From Xiphias gladius (Eukaryota; Chordata; Actinopteri; Istiophoriformes; Xiphiidae), in contig NC_053422.1 in NCBI RefSeq assembly GCF_016859285.1, positions 12,633,501 to 12,697,500 of the forward strand: a DNA stretch of 64,000 nucleotides, read 5' to 3'. Below, piece by piece: positions 23,801-36,202 of this stretch. Positions within the stretch are counted from its first letter, which is position 1, and each line of letters opens with the position of its first letter. The translations under genes were made by a program, and so were the position numbers. A model generated the notes under the pieces. That model had not been told where the DNA came from. It saw only the letters and a list, made by a program, of their open reading frames with translations, and made no database searches.

Positions 23801-26800
23801 GCAGTAGATCTGCATGCTGGTTAAACAGCTCTGTTTTTCACTTAGTGCATCTAGCAGTCATGTAGTTCTGGTGGTCTAGTGACTAAAATATTTGATATCC
23901 ACCCCTTGCTAAAGGCATTTCTGTTCCTCCTTAGCCTTCCCCTCTTCTGCTCTACACATTTTATTAATGATTAATTTTACTGTGATGTACAGTACATTTC
24001 ATTTGTCCACAGGTGCATTTCCCTTTTCTATCGGATGCTATGCAGTCTACATGAACGTGGACAAGCTCTGGCAGGAGCCTCCTTTTCGCTTCACTCCTCT
24101 CCAGAACTTCATTAGTGGCTGTATTGCAGCAGGAGTGTCTCAAACCCTCTCGTACCCTTTTGAAACAGTAAAAAGGAAGATGCAGGTAAGTTACCGGAAC
24201 ACTTTAATCAAACCATTTGCCTATTGGCTATGGTGTTTAGGAGAACTGAAACGGACCCATGAAAAGGAAATGGCAAAAAGATAAATAAATACAAGAATGT
24301 CAGTAATTAAATAGGAAAATAAGTAAACACAGAAATGGATAAATACATTTGACATCAAAATCTGATAGAGTTGCATGGTCTTAATCAGTTGGTCAACTAG
24401 TAAACACTTGGTTAATTTATTGTTTGGCAATTAGTTGTTTTTGTTGTATTTTAAAGGAAAATATTTACAGACAAGATTTCAAGAGATCTCTACTTGTCAG
24501 CAGTCAACTGCATAGGGATAGTGCTGGAAATAATTTGATAGGAATTTCAATTAAATCAACAAATTCTCTTTAAAGGTGACTATTATAACCCTGTATAATT
24601 TTTTTTCATTATTATTATTTTTACCTGCAATAATTAAAAAATAAAATAACTAAACACAACAAGTTTGTAATGTAGTAGGTCCTGTAAATTGGTTGTAGTA
24701 CCACCTTTAGTCCATAAGGGGGCAGTAGGGGTTTCCCTAAAGGCAGGCTGGCCTTACTTGGTCACTCAAAGTTTTTGAACATGGGAAGTTGTAATTCATT
24801 AATTAGAATAGTATTAGTGGTAGGTTTTAAAACCCTGTTTCAAAATAAGTCATTTAATTTCAGGACATTTTCTGAATGTGTTTTAAAACACCGTGGCCAT
24901 AGGAAAACATGTCGGTCTGCACCATGTCCCCTTTAAGTCAAGTCCGAGATGCCTTCTGCATGTCAGAGAGGACACATGGGGAACAATGGCGCTGCAAAGG
25001 ACAGAATACTACATCCGGTTTCATCAGCCTATTATTAGCTACCACAAGGTTCAACAGCAGCTGGGAATGTGAATGTGTCCTGGGTCTGCAGAAACTATAG
25101 ATAAGTTCTCTAAAGATAGCCGGTAACTATCAGACAGCGGGTAGTAGAGCGGGTAGAGTTGTGTGTGTGTGTGTCCAGTACATCAAACCATCACAAGCAC
25201 GTCACCTTATGGTAAAGAATAATGTTACAGAATTATTTAATTTAGGGATTAAACTCGTGTCTGTGTCTGAAAAAGCCCAGAGTTAAACATTAAAAGTCAG
25301 TGAGACAATAGATGTTTGCTGAAGCTCAGGGTAATGATTTAAGATGAGTATTGTTTAATTCACCGGCAAGCTTGATGTTTCCTCTGCAAATGAAGCTGTT
25401 TGAACAGTCTTGTGCCGCTATGGCTGCTCGATCCCTTTGGGAACCTTGAAACCTCTGAAGATGAAATTCCCTCGTCACATGACAGTCAGCCTGTAAAGTT
25501 GTCAGTGTGGTTATCAAAAGAGCAAAGGACACAGTGTGACTGCTGCACACAGGAAGAGCCTTGTGAACTTTTAAATACTTTAATATATTAATATAATTAT
25601 ATATATCTTCCGGGTTTTCTGCCTTATTATTGTCAATTTTTAACCGAAGTGTTAACAGTACTAAAGTTGTTATTTTTTCATTTTATCCTTGTCCTTACAC
25701 ACTGGTTTATTACTGGGGTGGCTTATCTTAATATATTAAGATATCTTTTATTTAGTCAATTGATTTCCGTCAAAAATGGTTGAAATGAGAAGCTGATTAA
25801 ATCGGCAGATGTACTCCCAACAAAAAAAAAAAGGCACATGCAAAGTGACGGTTATCAGATCACAGATCCTACAGTGTACAGAAACAGGAAGGCCACTCTT
25901 AGTTTACTGCTCTACTTGACCTTCCTGGTTATTAGTGTATAGACACATCGTGAAACTTTGCTGACTTATCGCTTTTATTTTCACTTTCATTCTCCTCCCA
26001 GGCGCAGAGTGCCCGTCTTCCCCATTTTGGTGGAGTTGACGTCCATTTCACTGGGATTATTGACTGTTTCATACAGGTTGTTAGAAACAAAGGCGTCCTC
26101 TCATTGTGGAATGGCCTCACCGCCAACACAATAAAGGTACGGTTACACTTATATATTTGTAATAATTTTTCATTATCTCAGACCCTGTATTATTCATAGG
26201 GCCAGAGTACTGGTCTACTTTATCTTGTGGTACATACAGCTAAGAGGAACTGAAATAACTGCAAGTGCTTGGCAACATGAGTGTCTTTATGACGGAGAAA
26301 GGATTGTAGCCTTCGTAAAAGGGGAAGTGAGGATGGGGGTGGGGCATGGAAAGCAGTGCCCAGTATGTAATTCATAGCAGAAATATCACGAGCAAGGGGA
26401 GCAAAGTCTGTGTCTCCAACGGCATGCTCCACTCTCCTTTTTCAGCTGCTAGTCATGATAGCTGTATATTGGTTGACACATGTAAGGCCTTGTCAGGAGC
26501 AGTTTTTTAAAAAAAAAGAAGAAGAAATTTTTAACTAAAATGTCCATCAGAATGAAAAAAAAGCTTGCATAGCGATTAAGCACAGTTTGATCAATGCCGA
26601 AAACCAGACCACAACCTCCTCTGTGGTCAGGGGCGTTTAATTACATGATTGAGGTCTGATTGATCTCTATCTCACAACTTCTTGTCATTTCTTGACAGAT
26701 CGTCCCCTGCTTTGGCCTTCTTTATACCTGCTTTGAGATGTGTAAGCAAGTCTGCCTGTACCGCAATGGGTACATCGTCTCGCCTCTGAGCTACAAGCTT

Positions 26801-26911
26801 GCACCGGGGGTCGACCAGAGCCTCGGGCCGTACGAGCTGGAAGAGGTGAAGCGCTACTTGAGAAACAGAAACTTTGGCTCGGGGGAGTCGTCTTTAGGAA
26901 ACCGTTGGTGA
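20806..26911 (+). CDS. slc25a43: Mitochondrial carrier SLC25A43 (complete, 5 exons)
   Basis: Exons are 20806-21077, 23518-23759, 24013-24185, 26002-26136 and 26699-26911, all with GT-AG borders. The total of 1035 nt encodes 344 residues, close to the human length as I recall it (341). It is a three-repeat SLC25 inner-membrane carrier. Carrier signatures are PLEVVK at 32-37 and PFETVK at 220-225. The second repeat has PLEVVE at 125-130, with Glu where the family usually has Lys or Arg. The segments GGVDVHF, LWNGLTAN and the C-terminal PLSYKL-APGVDQSLGPYEL identify SLC25A43 rather than another carrier. The transported substrate is not established. The gene lies 2.2 kb upstream of slc25a5 on the same strand, as in human Xq24. 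Intron 1 (2.4 kb) and intron 4 are the largest and contain MITEs and short repeats. The ATG chosen is the first in frame, in context GCCATGG. Confidence 0.95.
21580..21930. repeat. MITE-B copy in slc25a43 intron 1
   Basis: Starts near GAGCTGGAACAATAGGAGAT, contains TTTTCCAGTCATACAGTGTA and ATCATCTTGGGCCCTGGCAA, and ends near ACAACTAACCATTCAATTGA. Diverged copy with ragged ends. Confidence 0.5.
22341..22361. repeat. (AG)n microsatellite
   Basis: About 21 nt of AG repeat, followed 25 nt later by a short CA run (22386-22400). Confidence 0.95.
22773..23115 (+). mobile_element. Intact MITE-B copy with terminal inverted repeats
   Basis: The left end is TAGGGCTGCGACTAAC and the right end is GTCACAGCCCTA, a 12-nt inverted repeat with one mismatch. 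Next to both ends are ATTAATCGATTAATC-type segments. It has no coding capacity and is 343 nt long. It is the best-preserved member of the family in the window and can serve as its reference. A partial older copy lies immediately upstream (about 22615-22770). Confidence 0.8.
24712..24725 (+). promoter_or_regulatory. CTCF-like motif in slc25a43 intron 3
   Basis: CCATAAGGGGGCAG matches the core CCA-NN-AGGGGGCAG of the vertebrate CTCF motif exactly, in plus orientation. Motif match only. Occupancy is unknown. Confidence 0.4.
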
Positions 26912-27500
26912 AGCTTCACACGAGAAGATGTCTTGTGAAAAAATATTGACTGCTGGTCGCACTTGACCGTCAAAATTTGTTATTTGTCGGACTGAAATAC
27001 TTCAAAGGCCTGTGTCTGTAATAATTACAGAACAACGTGTTTCAGGTTTCATGTCTACATAAAAGCAAATAACGTGCATTTTACAGTACTGTGTGTGATG
27101 TCAGCAACGGTCTACCTCTTTCAAAACATTGTTATTTTATTTGACAGTAGTATTTGTCAATGAATTGTTCACTCACCCATTATGTATTTCCATGATTTTA
27201 TTTAACCAAATATCATGTGCCTTGTGAGTTAACTATTTATTTGGTGCTTATTTTAATTATTGTTTTAACAACATCAAATAGTGCCATAGTTTATTCACAT
27301 AGGTTACAGATGGTCTTTTACTCTGTAAATTCAAATTTGAGAATTATGATCATATGCTATTGTTGTATAATAGGCTGCTTGGGTGATAGATTATATTTTT
27401 ATTGTACAGTGAATGTAAAGTTTTGATAAGTGTGAGTAGGTTGTGGACAATCAAGTACAAGTGCTGACGAGGATTGTGATGGAAGAGATGTGCTCAGAAC

Positions 27501-27506
27501 ATTAAA
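27501..27506 (+). terminator. Candidate slc25a43 polyadenylation signal (ATTAAA)
   Basis: ATTAAA lies about 590 nt after the stop codon and is followed by a GT-rich stretch (TGTCCTTGTC...CATTGTTC). It is the best-placed signal before the MITE that starts at about 27771. Confidence 0.35.
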
Positions 27507-27770
27507 AATGTCCTTGTCACTGACACATTGTTCATCCTTAAAATGTTCTTTTGTATATTTATGAAAGGCTTGATTATATAGATTATATATTAATAATCTC
27601 AGCTGAAGTTATACCTAACCTCCAGGCAGATAAAACTACCTCCACATTGTCAAGGCTCAGCACGACCAGTTTTAATTTTTTCTTTATTTTTGTCATTTAC
27701 TTCAGTGAACTTTGCCCTGTAGTAAAACTACAACTTAATGTCTCTCACTCTGCCAGCAGTCTAACCTGTT

Positions 27771-28300
27771 TCCAGTGGTGGAAAGTAACTAAGCACATGT
27801 ACTGAAGTACTGTACTGACCTTTCTGCTATTTTATACTTCTACTCCATTACATTTCAGACGCAAAATATTGTACTTTTTACTCCACTACATTTATTTGAT
27901 AACTTAAGTTACTAGTTACTTTGCAGATTCATATTAACAATACAAAATATAATCCACAAATAAATTGTGATGCATTATTTTTTGGTAAGGTAAGGTAAGA
28001 CTTTGTTGATCCCCAGAGGAAACCCACAGGCTTCCCAGCAGTTTATGAATCATTAAAAGTAACCCCACCTTGATCAGCTACAACATTATGTTATGTACAC
28101 ATTAATACATTAATCATCCTAATAAAATAATATACATTATTGTGAAATGGGACATTCTGCAAAATTAGTACTATTACTTTTGATACTTCAGGTATATTTA
28201 TATGCTAATACTTTTGTACTTTTACTTAAGTAAAATTTTGAATGTAGAAGTTTTGATATTTCATATTTTTACTTAAGTTACAGATCTGTGTGTTTCATCC
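27771..28300 (+). repeat. MITE-A copy between the two carrier genes
   Basis: Begins CCAGTGGTGGAAAGTAACTA, contains TTACTCCACTACATTTATTT, and ends near ACTTAAGTTACAGATCTG. A GGTAAGGTAAGACTTTGTTG segment inside looks like a later small insertion or substitution. Confidence 0.75.
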
Positions 28301-28949
28301 ATGACTGCTTGTTTCAAATAAATATTCTTATGTTTACTGGCAATTAATGATAACAGGCAACTTGCTTCTGGTAAGACTTCAATCAGGCTGTCTTTGTATT
28401 TAGTTAATACAGCTGGATCAGGCTTATTAATATTTTATTATTAAAAAAAGACAGACATTAACTACAAAAAAATGCAGCTGTTTGATGCTGTGCGTCAAAA
28501 TAGCAGAAAATGTCTCTGGGGCTCAAGGAGTGTGCGGAGAGCAGAAAATTGAAGCCTACGATCATCCCAAAATTTCAAAGGCTGGATCAGTCAGCTGACT
28601 GAATCACGTCCTGCTCCTGCTCCATACTGCGGGAAACTGAGTGACAGCCATAGGACATTAACAGATGGGTCGACCTTTACCCACCATAGCCTCTAGGCCT
28701 CAGCTGCTTGGAAGTGACCTCTGACGCGACCTTGAGCCAACAAATCCGAACCAAAACTTCATTTAACAACCTGACAACCTGACCGTCCTGCCGAGACGTG
28801 ATTCAATCAGAATATCTAAAAAACCTTGATCAAGACAGGTGAAACCTCCGTCCCCGTAGGACAGATAAGGCTTGCCCCTGCTTTGCCTCACTGATGGTGA
28901 GGGGGGAGAGAGAGAGCACCAAATCCGAGTCGAGGGACCGGTCCACTGC

Positions 28950-29111
28950 CCCGGCGTCAGACCAATGAGGAACGAGAGTCGCAGTTCGCGTTTTTTCTCG
29001 CGTTCAGTCTTCTTAAATCCCCTCACCTCCAGATCTGGATTCGGCCATTTCGACTCCACCGGCGAAACCCCACCGACAGAGTGACGGGACGGCGGCTGAC
29101 AACGTCTGAGG
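28950..29111 (+). promoter_or_regulatory. slc25a5 promoter / 5' leader (putative)
   Basis: GC-rich sequence directly upstream of the slc25a5 ATG, with a CCAAT box (ACCAATGAGG, 28962-28966) about 145 nt before the ATG. High CpG continues through exon 1 into intron 1, which is typical of a housekeeping promoter. The start site is not determined. Confidence 0.45.
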
Positions 29112-31060
<1,949 letters not shown>

Positions 31061-31289
31061 GTTGTTTTGTATGTCCACTGTCCATGTTGAGAAGTTTAAT
31101 TGTAACATATCGTGTACATTTGGAAGGACTCAAATGCAGCGCTATATTTATAGGGACCAACTAGTATTTTCTACTAGTTGTACCGGGGGAATCTGTTATG
31201 CACTCCTCTCTTGGCCCATGCTTTTTCTTTTGTTTTGCCCTTCACCAGAATGTCATTCCCTGAACACAGGAACCTTGTGGAAAAAGAGA

Positions 31290-31295
31290 AATAAA
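31290..31295 (+). terminator. slc25a5 polyadenylation signal (AATAAA)
   Basis: AATAAA lies 230 nt after the stop codon, followed within 40 nt by a GT-containing stretch. The short 3'UTR is plausible for an abundant housekeeping transcript. Confidence 0.6.
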
Positions 31296-33619
31296 GGCAA
31301 CCTACTGAGTGAACCTCCTGCCTAGTTTTGAAATGTAATGCCGTGTAGGAAGGGTGCTGTTACAGACGGAGTTTAAGCTGAGTGTCCTGGCAGCGCATGT
31401 CCTCAGTCATGTTGCTTCAGGAAACCATTTGGCAGCCCGCTTTGTGAAATGTAAGTTTAGAGCCGCAGGTTTTATTTGGGCGCAAGCCAAAGTCAGCTGA
31501 GAAAGTTGACCCGCTGACAATAACTCAACCAAGACGTGCTTGCAGAAAAGTGATCCGCAGCAAGTCAGGAGCTTTACTGGTGTATTTTACATATCTTGAT
31601 ATTCCAGCAGAGTATCATGCACAACTCTCCTGTAAAGACCAACCAGGATTACCCTCTAGTGAGGTGGATTATTCCAACCTTCTAAATATACTTTTATCTC
31701 CTGCCAAGCCTCTTCTGACTCCAACTGGTCTTATGGAGAACTTTAACCTTGAGCTGGTTGACCATTGACCAGTATGACGCACCTATTCCAGGTACTTACT
31801 ATCATGCTCAAGTGAGCTCTGGATCTCTGCCAGTTAAGTTGTGTAAAAACGTAATTCCATATCCTAACTAATTATGATGGCAAAGAAGCAAACAAAAGGA
31901 TTAAACAGACAGGTTCACAGGTGGGATTCTGGCTGGTGTTGACGTGTATTTTAAGGGGTGTCATAAATTGAATTCCTCCTGACATTTGATCTTGCCAGTT
32001 CTAGCCTACACGGGACAGGACATGGGCCTCTTTAACCTGGGTATGTACCAGCCTCTCCGAGATATCCAATTGTAATCTTTGTCCTCGTGGTGCCTGCCCA
32101 AATATGGGGACAGTGGTGGCAGTCTCAAGTGTCTACAGTAGTGTCCATTTAAACTATCTGGATTCCTGACATCGATATTCCAGCAATATACTGTCACTTT
32201 GTGATATTAATTGTGTGCTGGCTATGAGGTCCCAGGGCCGCTTGACAGTTTTAGTCCATTTTTCAGCCATTTTCATTGACCAATTAAAGAGCTGCTGCCC
32301 CCTGGGAAGCCTGTCTCTCCCTTTCAGGATAAAAAAAAAAAAAAAAGACAAGTGTTTCAATTAAGAGGCTGTTGGACATCTGTGGTGTGAAATTCTTATT
32401 AGCAGTGATTCAGGTTACAGACAAATGACAGTACAGCCAAGTGCTCTGTTAAAAGCTGCAGGCTTTTGACATCACAGAAATCCTCCATGAGTATTCAGTT
32501 ACTGCAGCTGTAATTACTCTTATTGGAAGTGTGACCACATAATTGAAGTCTATGAGAATACGTTATATTAGCGTTTAAATGATCAGTTCAGCTTGGAGCC
32601 ATTATGCTGCTCTTGAAGTTCATCAGAAGTTTAATTCTGTCACTGGAGATGTTTCTCTTTAGTTTCTTTTTCACTCTTGGATCATGTGAAAAGCCCTGAG
32701 CCCAAGATCACTGAAGTGTCAGCGACTGCAAAGATGTTTAATGTAGAATATCAATTACATTTGCTCTACCATTTAGCCTAATGAGAGTAAAACGGCAGAA
32801 AAATGAATTGACTGCAGATAAAGTGCCTGTCTGAAGCTGTTGCATTACGCAGTGAGATGAACATGGTCATTGGGTGAACTTAAGGAGCACGCTGCTTGGT
32901 AAGTAGACACAATCGCTGTGCCTCGGACACTTAACCCAGGCGGATCTTGATTGGAGGACATAGCCTCATTTTAGCAACACTGTCAGATTAGATGATTTAC
33001 TCAGCTGGACACAGTCTAATCTTCCTCTCGGTGATTCAGAAAGCCTTGGACGTGACCCTGACCCAGAAAAATCGTGTTTTAATACTGTATTGACCACTCC
33101 ATCTCCAAAAGCCCCTCTCAGCAGGTAGCACATAGTTAATCCTGCATTCAGCGGGCCTCTCCACAGCTGCCCCATTACCGCTTTAACAGGGATTAGTGAA
33201 TCAGAAGCAACAGGGATCACAGCCATTTAAACACTGTCTGTCCGTCTGTGTGGCTGTAGATACGCCGTGCCTGCTTGAGGTCACATGAGTAAAAAGTCAG
33301 ACAGTGCAGTCGACACATTTTCAGCGTCACAGACTACATTTAATTTGCCAGCAGGCTGCTATGGTTCTAGATGTAGTGCTTGAATTCAGTGATATTTCTC
33401 AGTATTTACAGCTTCTTAAAACAAGCACCTTACTCGCAGTTTTAAGCGTCTATATAATCTGCCTACAGATTGTGACTTCATCATTTAAAGATGTGTAAAT
33501 AAGTCTGCATTTCCACATGAAAAACGATGGATAGGCTGCAGACCAGAACAGAAAGCCTCAAAGACGGAGGTCAGAGAGAGCTTTATTGTCAAATCAACAC
33601 GAAGAAAAAGAAAACACAT

Positions 33620-34140
33620 AAAAGACATTTACTTAAGTAAAAGTAGCACTACCACACTATAAAAAAGCTTTGCTACAAGTAAAAGTCCTGTATTGAAAAT
33701 ATTACTTAAAAGTACATTTGTATTATTGGTGAAATGTACCTAAAGTCAATACATTAAGTGCAGAAAAATGCACCCTGAGAGTGTTACGCAAATATAGTAT
33801 TATATTAGTATCACTATTGATGCATTAACATTTAAGTTGCATTTTACTCTTTTAGTTGGTTGTAGTGGGGCTAGTTTCAATTTAAGTTTACATGCTGTTG
33901 GGTATAAAAGTGCATCATATTTTAAAGGCTCATATGTTTGATATGTAAAATCTCAATTTGTTGAGTTATTATAACTGTCAATGTGCTGAGGTTAAAAGAA
34001 TATTTCCCTCTGAATTGTAGTGAAGTAGAACAATAAAGCAGCATAAACTGGAAATGCTCAAGTAAAGTAACAAGTAGGTCAAATATTGTACTCAAGTATA
34101 GTACTTGAGTACATTTACTTAGTTACATTCAACCACTGCT
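33620..34140 (-). repeat. MITE-A copy (minus orientation)
   Basis: Reads in reverse complement of the family: ACATTTACTTAAGTAAAAGT at the left end and AGTACTTGAGTACATTTACT / TAGTTACATTCAACCACTG at the right end. Confidence 0.7.
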
Positions 34141-34796
34141 GTGGGCTACTCTTCAAAGGCACTCGATGGTCATTTTGAGTGCCCACATGCAGGTCCAGGA
34201 TCAGTGAAGATACCCTTCACACCGGGCTGCTAAAAGCCCTCTGTCAGGCGGTTGTTGCGTAACTTCAGCTGTTAGACTGAATTACATAAGGGCTCCAGCG
34301 GGTCATGACCTCGGTGCTTTGGGAAAAAAATTTAGATCCTCTGTAAATTAATAAACACTTCAAATGTTCTTATATCTACTTGCAACTACATTACCGTGTT
34401 TTATAAATGACATATTAAGTGTTAATATACAGTTTAGAAATGTTAAGTAGGGGGCTTCAACTAAAGTGTCACCAATACATAATTGATGCCGGTCAAAGGC
34501 AATAGAATTTTTGATAGTCAAAAACTTATTTTGCAGTTTATTTACTGGATTCTTAATGTGTAAATTCGGCATTTTCTCCTTTTCCAGATGCATATTTTTT
34601 TCAACAGATTTCTGCAATTGCCTTTCCCGTGCTGTATGTTGAATTCTCACCTAATAGTACATAATAGGCCTATTCATCATATCTTCCTCCTGTGTTCAGA
34701 CTGATAATACAAGATCCATAATATCACATTACTTGTGAAAATCTAAAGCTGTTTGGTCTCCAGCTCTGTTCTGTATTCAGTTGAGGATCAATGTTA

Positions 34797-34810
34797 GCGC
34801 CACCTTGTGG
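34797..34810 (-). promoter_or_regulatory. CTCF-like motif (minus orientation)
   Basis: GCGCCACCTTGTGG fits the reverse complement of the CTCF core (CGCC-M-Y-CT-NN-TGG). Motif match only. Confidence 0.35.
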
Positions 34811-35424
34811 CATTTAATTGGCTATTGCCTTCCTTCGATTAACTCGAAACATGACAGGGCTAATAAGATTTCGAGCAAATGCATTTCTTCCAAAACAGTT
34901 ACTGGTAACCAATCTTTGCTGTCACATACTGCTGCCTATTTTTCATGACTATTACATCAAAGAAGAAAACAATCCGGTTCCCACATCAACCTCGTCAAAA
35001 CAGATTCAATATAATACACTAAAGCTAGGGTATTTATTTATTTGTTTGTTTGTATATTATTTGATTTAAATTATCTGTCTATCGGATCAATATGACGATG
35101 GCTATTGTAGATTAAATCGGACAATAAAGAATACAGTAAGTAAATCTGTAAAGTAAATAGACCTTCGTAAACTGAATGAACACAAACTTGATGATGATAA
35201 TAATAATTGTCTCTATCTGGACAACTTTATGATAATAAATGCTAGTCCTATCAATGTCCAAGCTCTCAGTAATATTACCTGTTCTCATTTATTTAAAAAA
35301 AAAGAATTGTATGTTGAAGATACGGTGCATTGATCACAATATCATGGCACTTGGGTTTTTGTGACTCATACTGGCAGAGGGAAAGCTCCTATGTATCCAA
35401 TAACAGTCAATCTGTGTAATTGAC

Positions 35425-35700
35425 AGTGGAGGGAAGTAGCCTAATGTGTCTACTCAAGTCCTCTGCTCAAGTACAACTTTGAGGCACTTGTACTTGCACT
35501 TGAGTATTTCCAGTTTATGCCACTTTCTACTTCTACTCTACTACATTTAAGAGGGAAATAAGGTCCTTTTACTCCGCTATATGTATTTATCACCTATAGC
35601 GACTATTTACTCAGGAGATTAAGATATGAATCTGAAAAGTAATTAAGATATTCTTGCCATATCACTAATTAAGACATCGCAAGAAAGCATGTGATAAGCC
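35425..35700 (+). repeat. MITE-A 5' part
   Basis: Begins ACAGTGGAGGGAAGTAGC, followed by CAAGTACAACTTTGAGGCAC and CTACTTCTACTCTACTACAT. The right end has been lost. Confidence 0.65.
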
Positions 35701-36009
35701 TATAAGAAACAACACAACGTTAAAGATTGAGCCAGTGGTTCCCAAACGTTTTGGCTTGTGACCCCCTTATAAAAAAAGGCAGGGTGTCAGATGTCTGTCA
35801 GTTGTTTACAGTTCACCAATGTAGGACATTTCCCCCCTAAACTTGATTTTACTTAAATAAAAGAAAAAGACAAACAACTTTTGGAACTTGAACTATATTT
35901 TGCTTATGTTTCTGTAAGTTTACTAGAGCACATAGACAGATAGACGGACAGATAAAGCTGTGACCTGCAGATGGCGTCCTGTCACAATCAACACGGGGCA
36001 CGCGGGGAA

Positions 36010-36202
36010 CAGCCTGCAGCCAATCACAGCCCGGCCTTACCCCGTTTTTTAATAAACTTCGCTTTTTCCGCCTCAAGGAAGCGGCGTCTCCGGCCCCCCG
36101 GTGCTGAAGATGTGGGCGAACGAACCCGCTCGGGTTACGCGCAGCGGACAGCGGCTCGAAGCGAGAGGGGGAAGCGGGGAGAGCCCGTTGTAAGACGAGA
36201 AG
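36010..36202 (+). promoter_or_regulatory. Sorting nexin promoter and 5' leader with upstream ORF
   Basis: A CCAAT box (GCAGCCAATCACAGC, 36020-36024) is followed 30 nt later by an AT-rich TTTTTTAATAAAC stretch and then by CpG-dense sequence up to the main ATG at 36203. A 27-codon upstream ORF runs from ATG 36110 to TAA 36193 and stops 9 nt before the main ATG. It is in the leader if transcription starts near the AT-rich box, which is inferred. Confidence 0.45.

Larger units (their letters stand above)
31296..35960. other. Intergenic region between slc25a5 and the sorting nexin gene
   Basis: I see no gene. It contains two MITE-A copies (about 33620-34140 and 35425-35700), a CTCF-like core at 34797-34810, an A16 tract near 32330, and otherwise unique AT-rich sequence. 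About 31.3-33.5 kb is free of the MITE families. Confidence 0.5.

Noticed and set aside
23865-23960. GTGGTCTAGTGACTAA, resembling a tRNA D-arm/B-box-like start
   Set aside because: No cloverleaf can be completed. At most it is a remnant of a tRNA-derived SINE.
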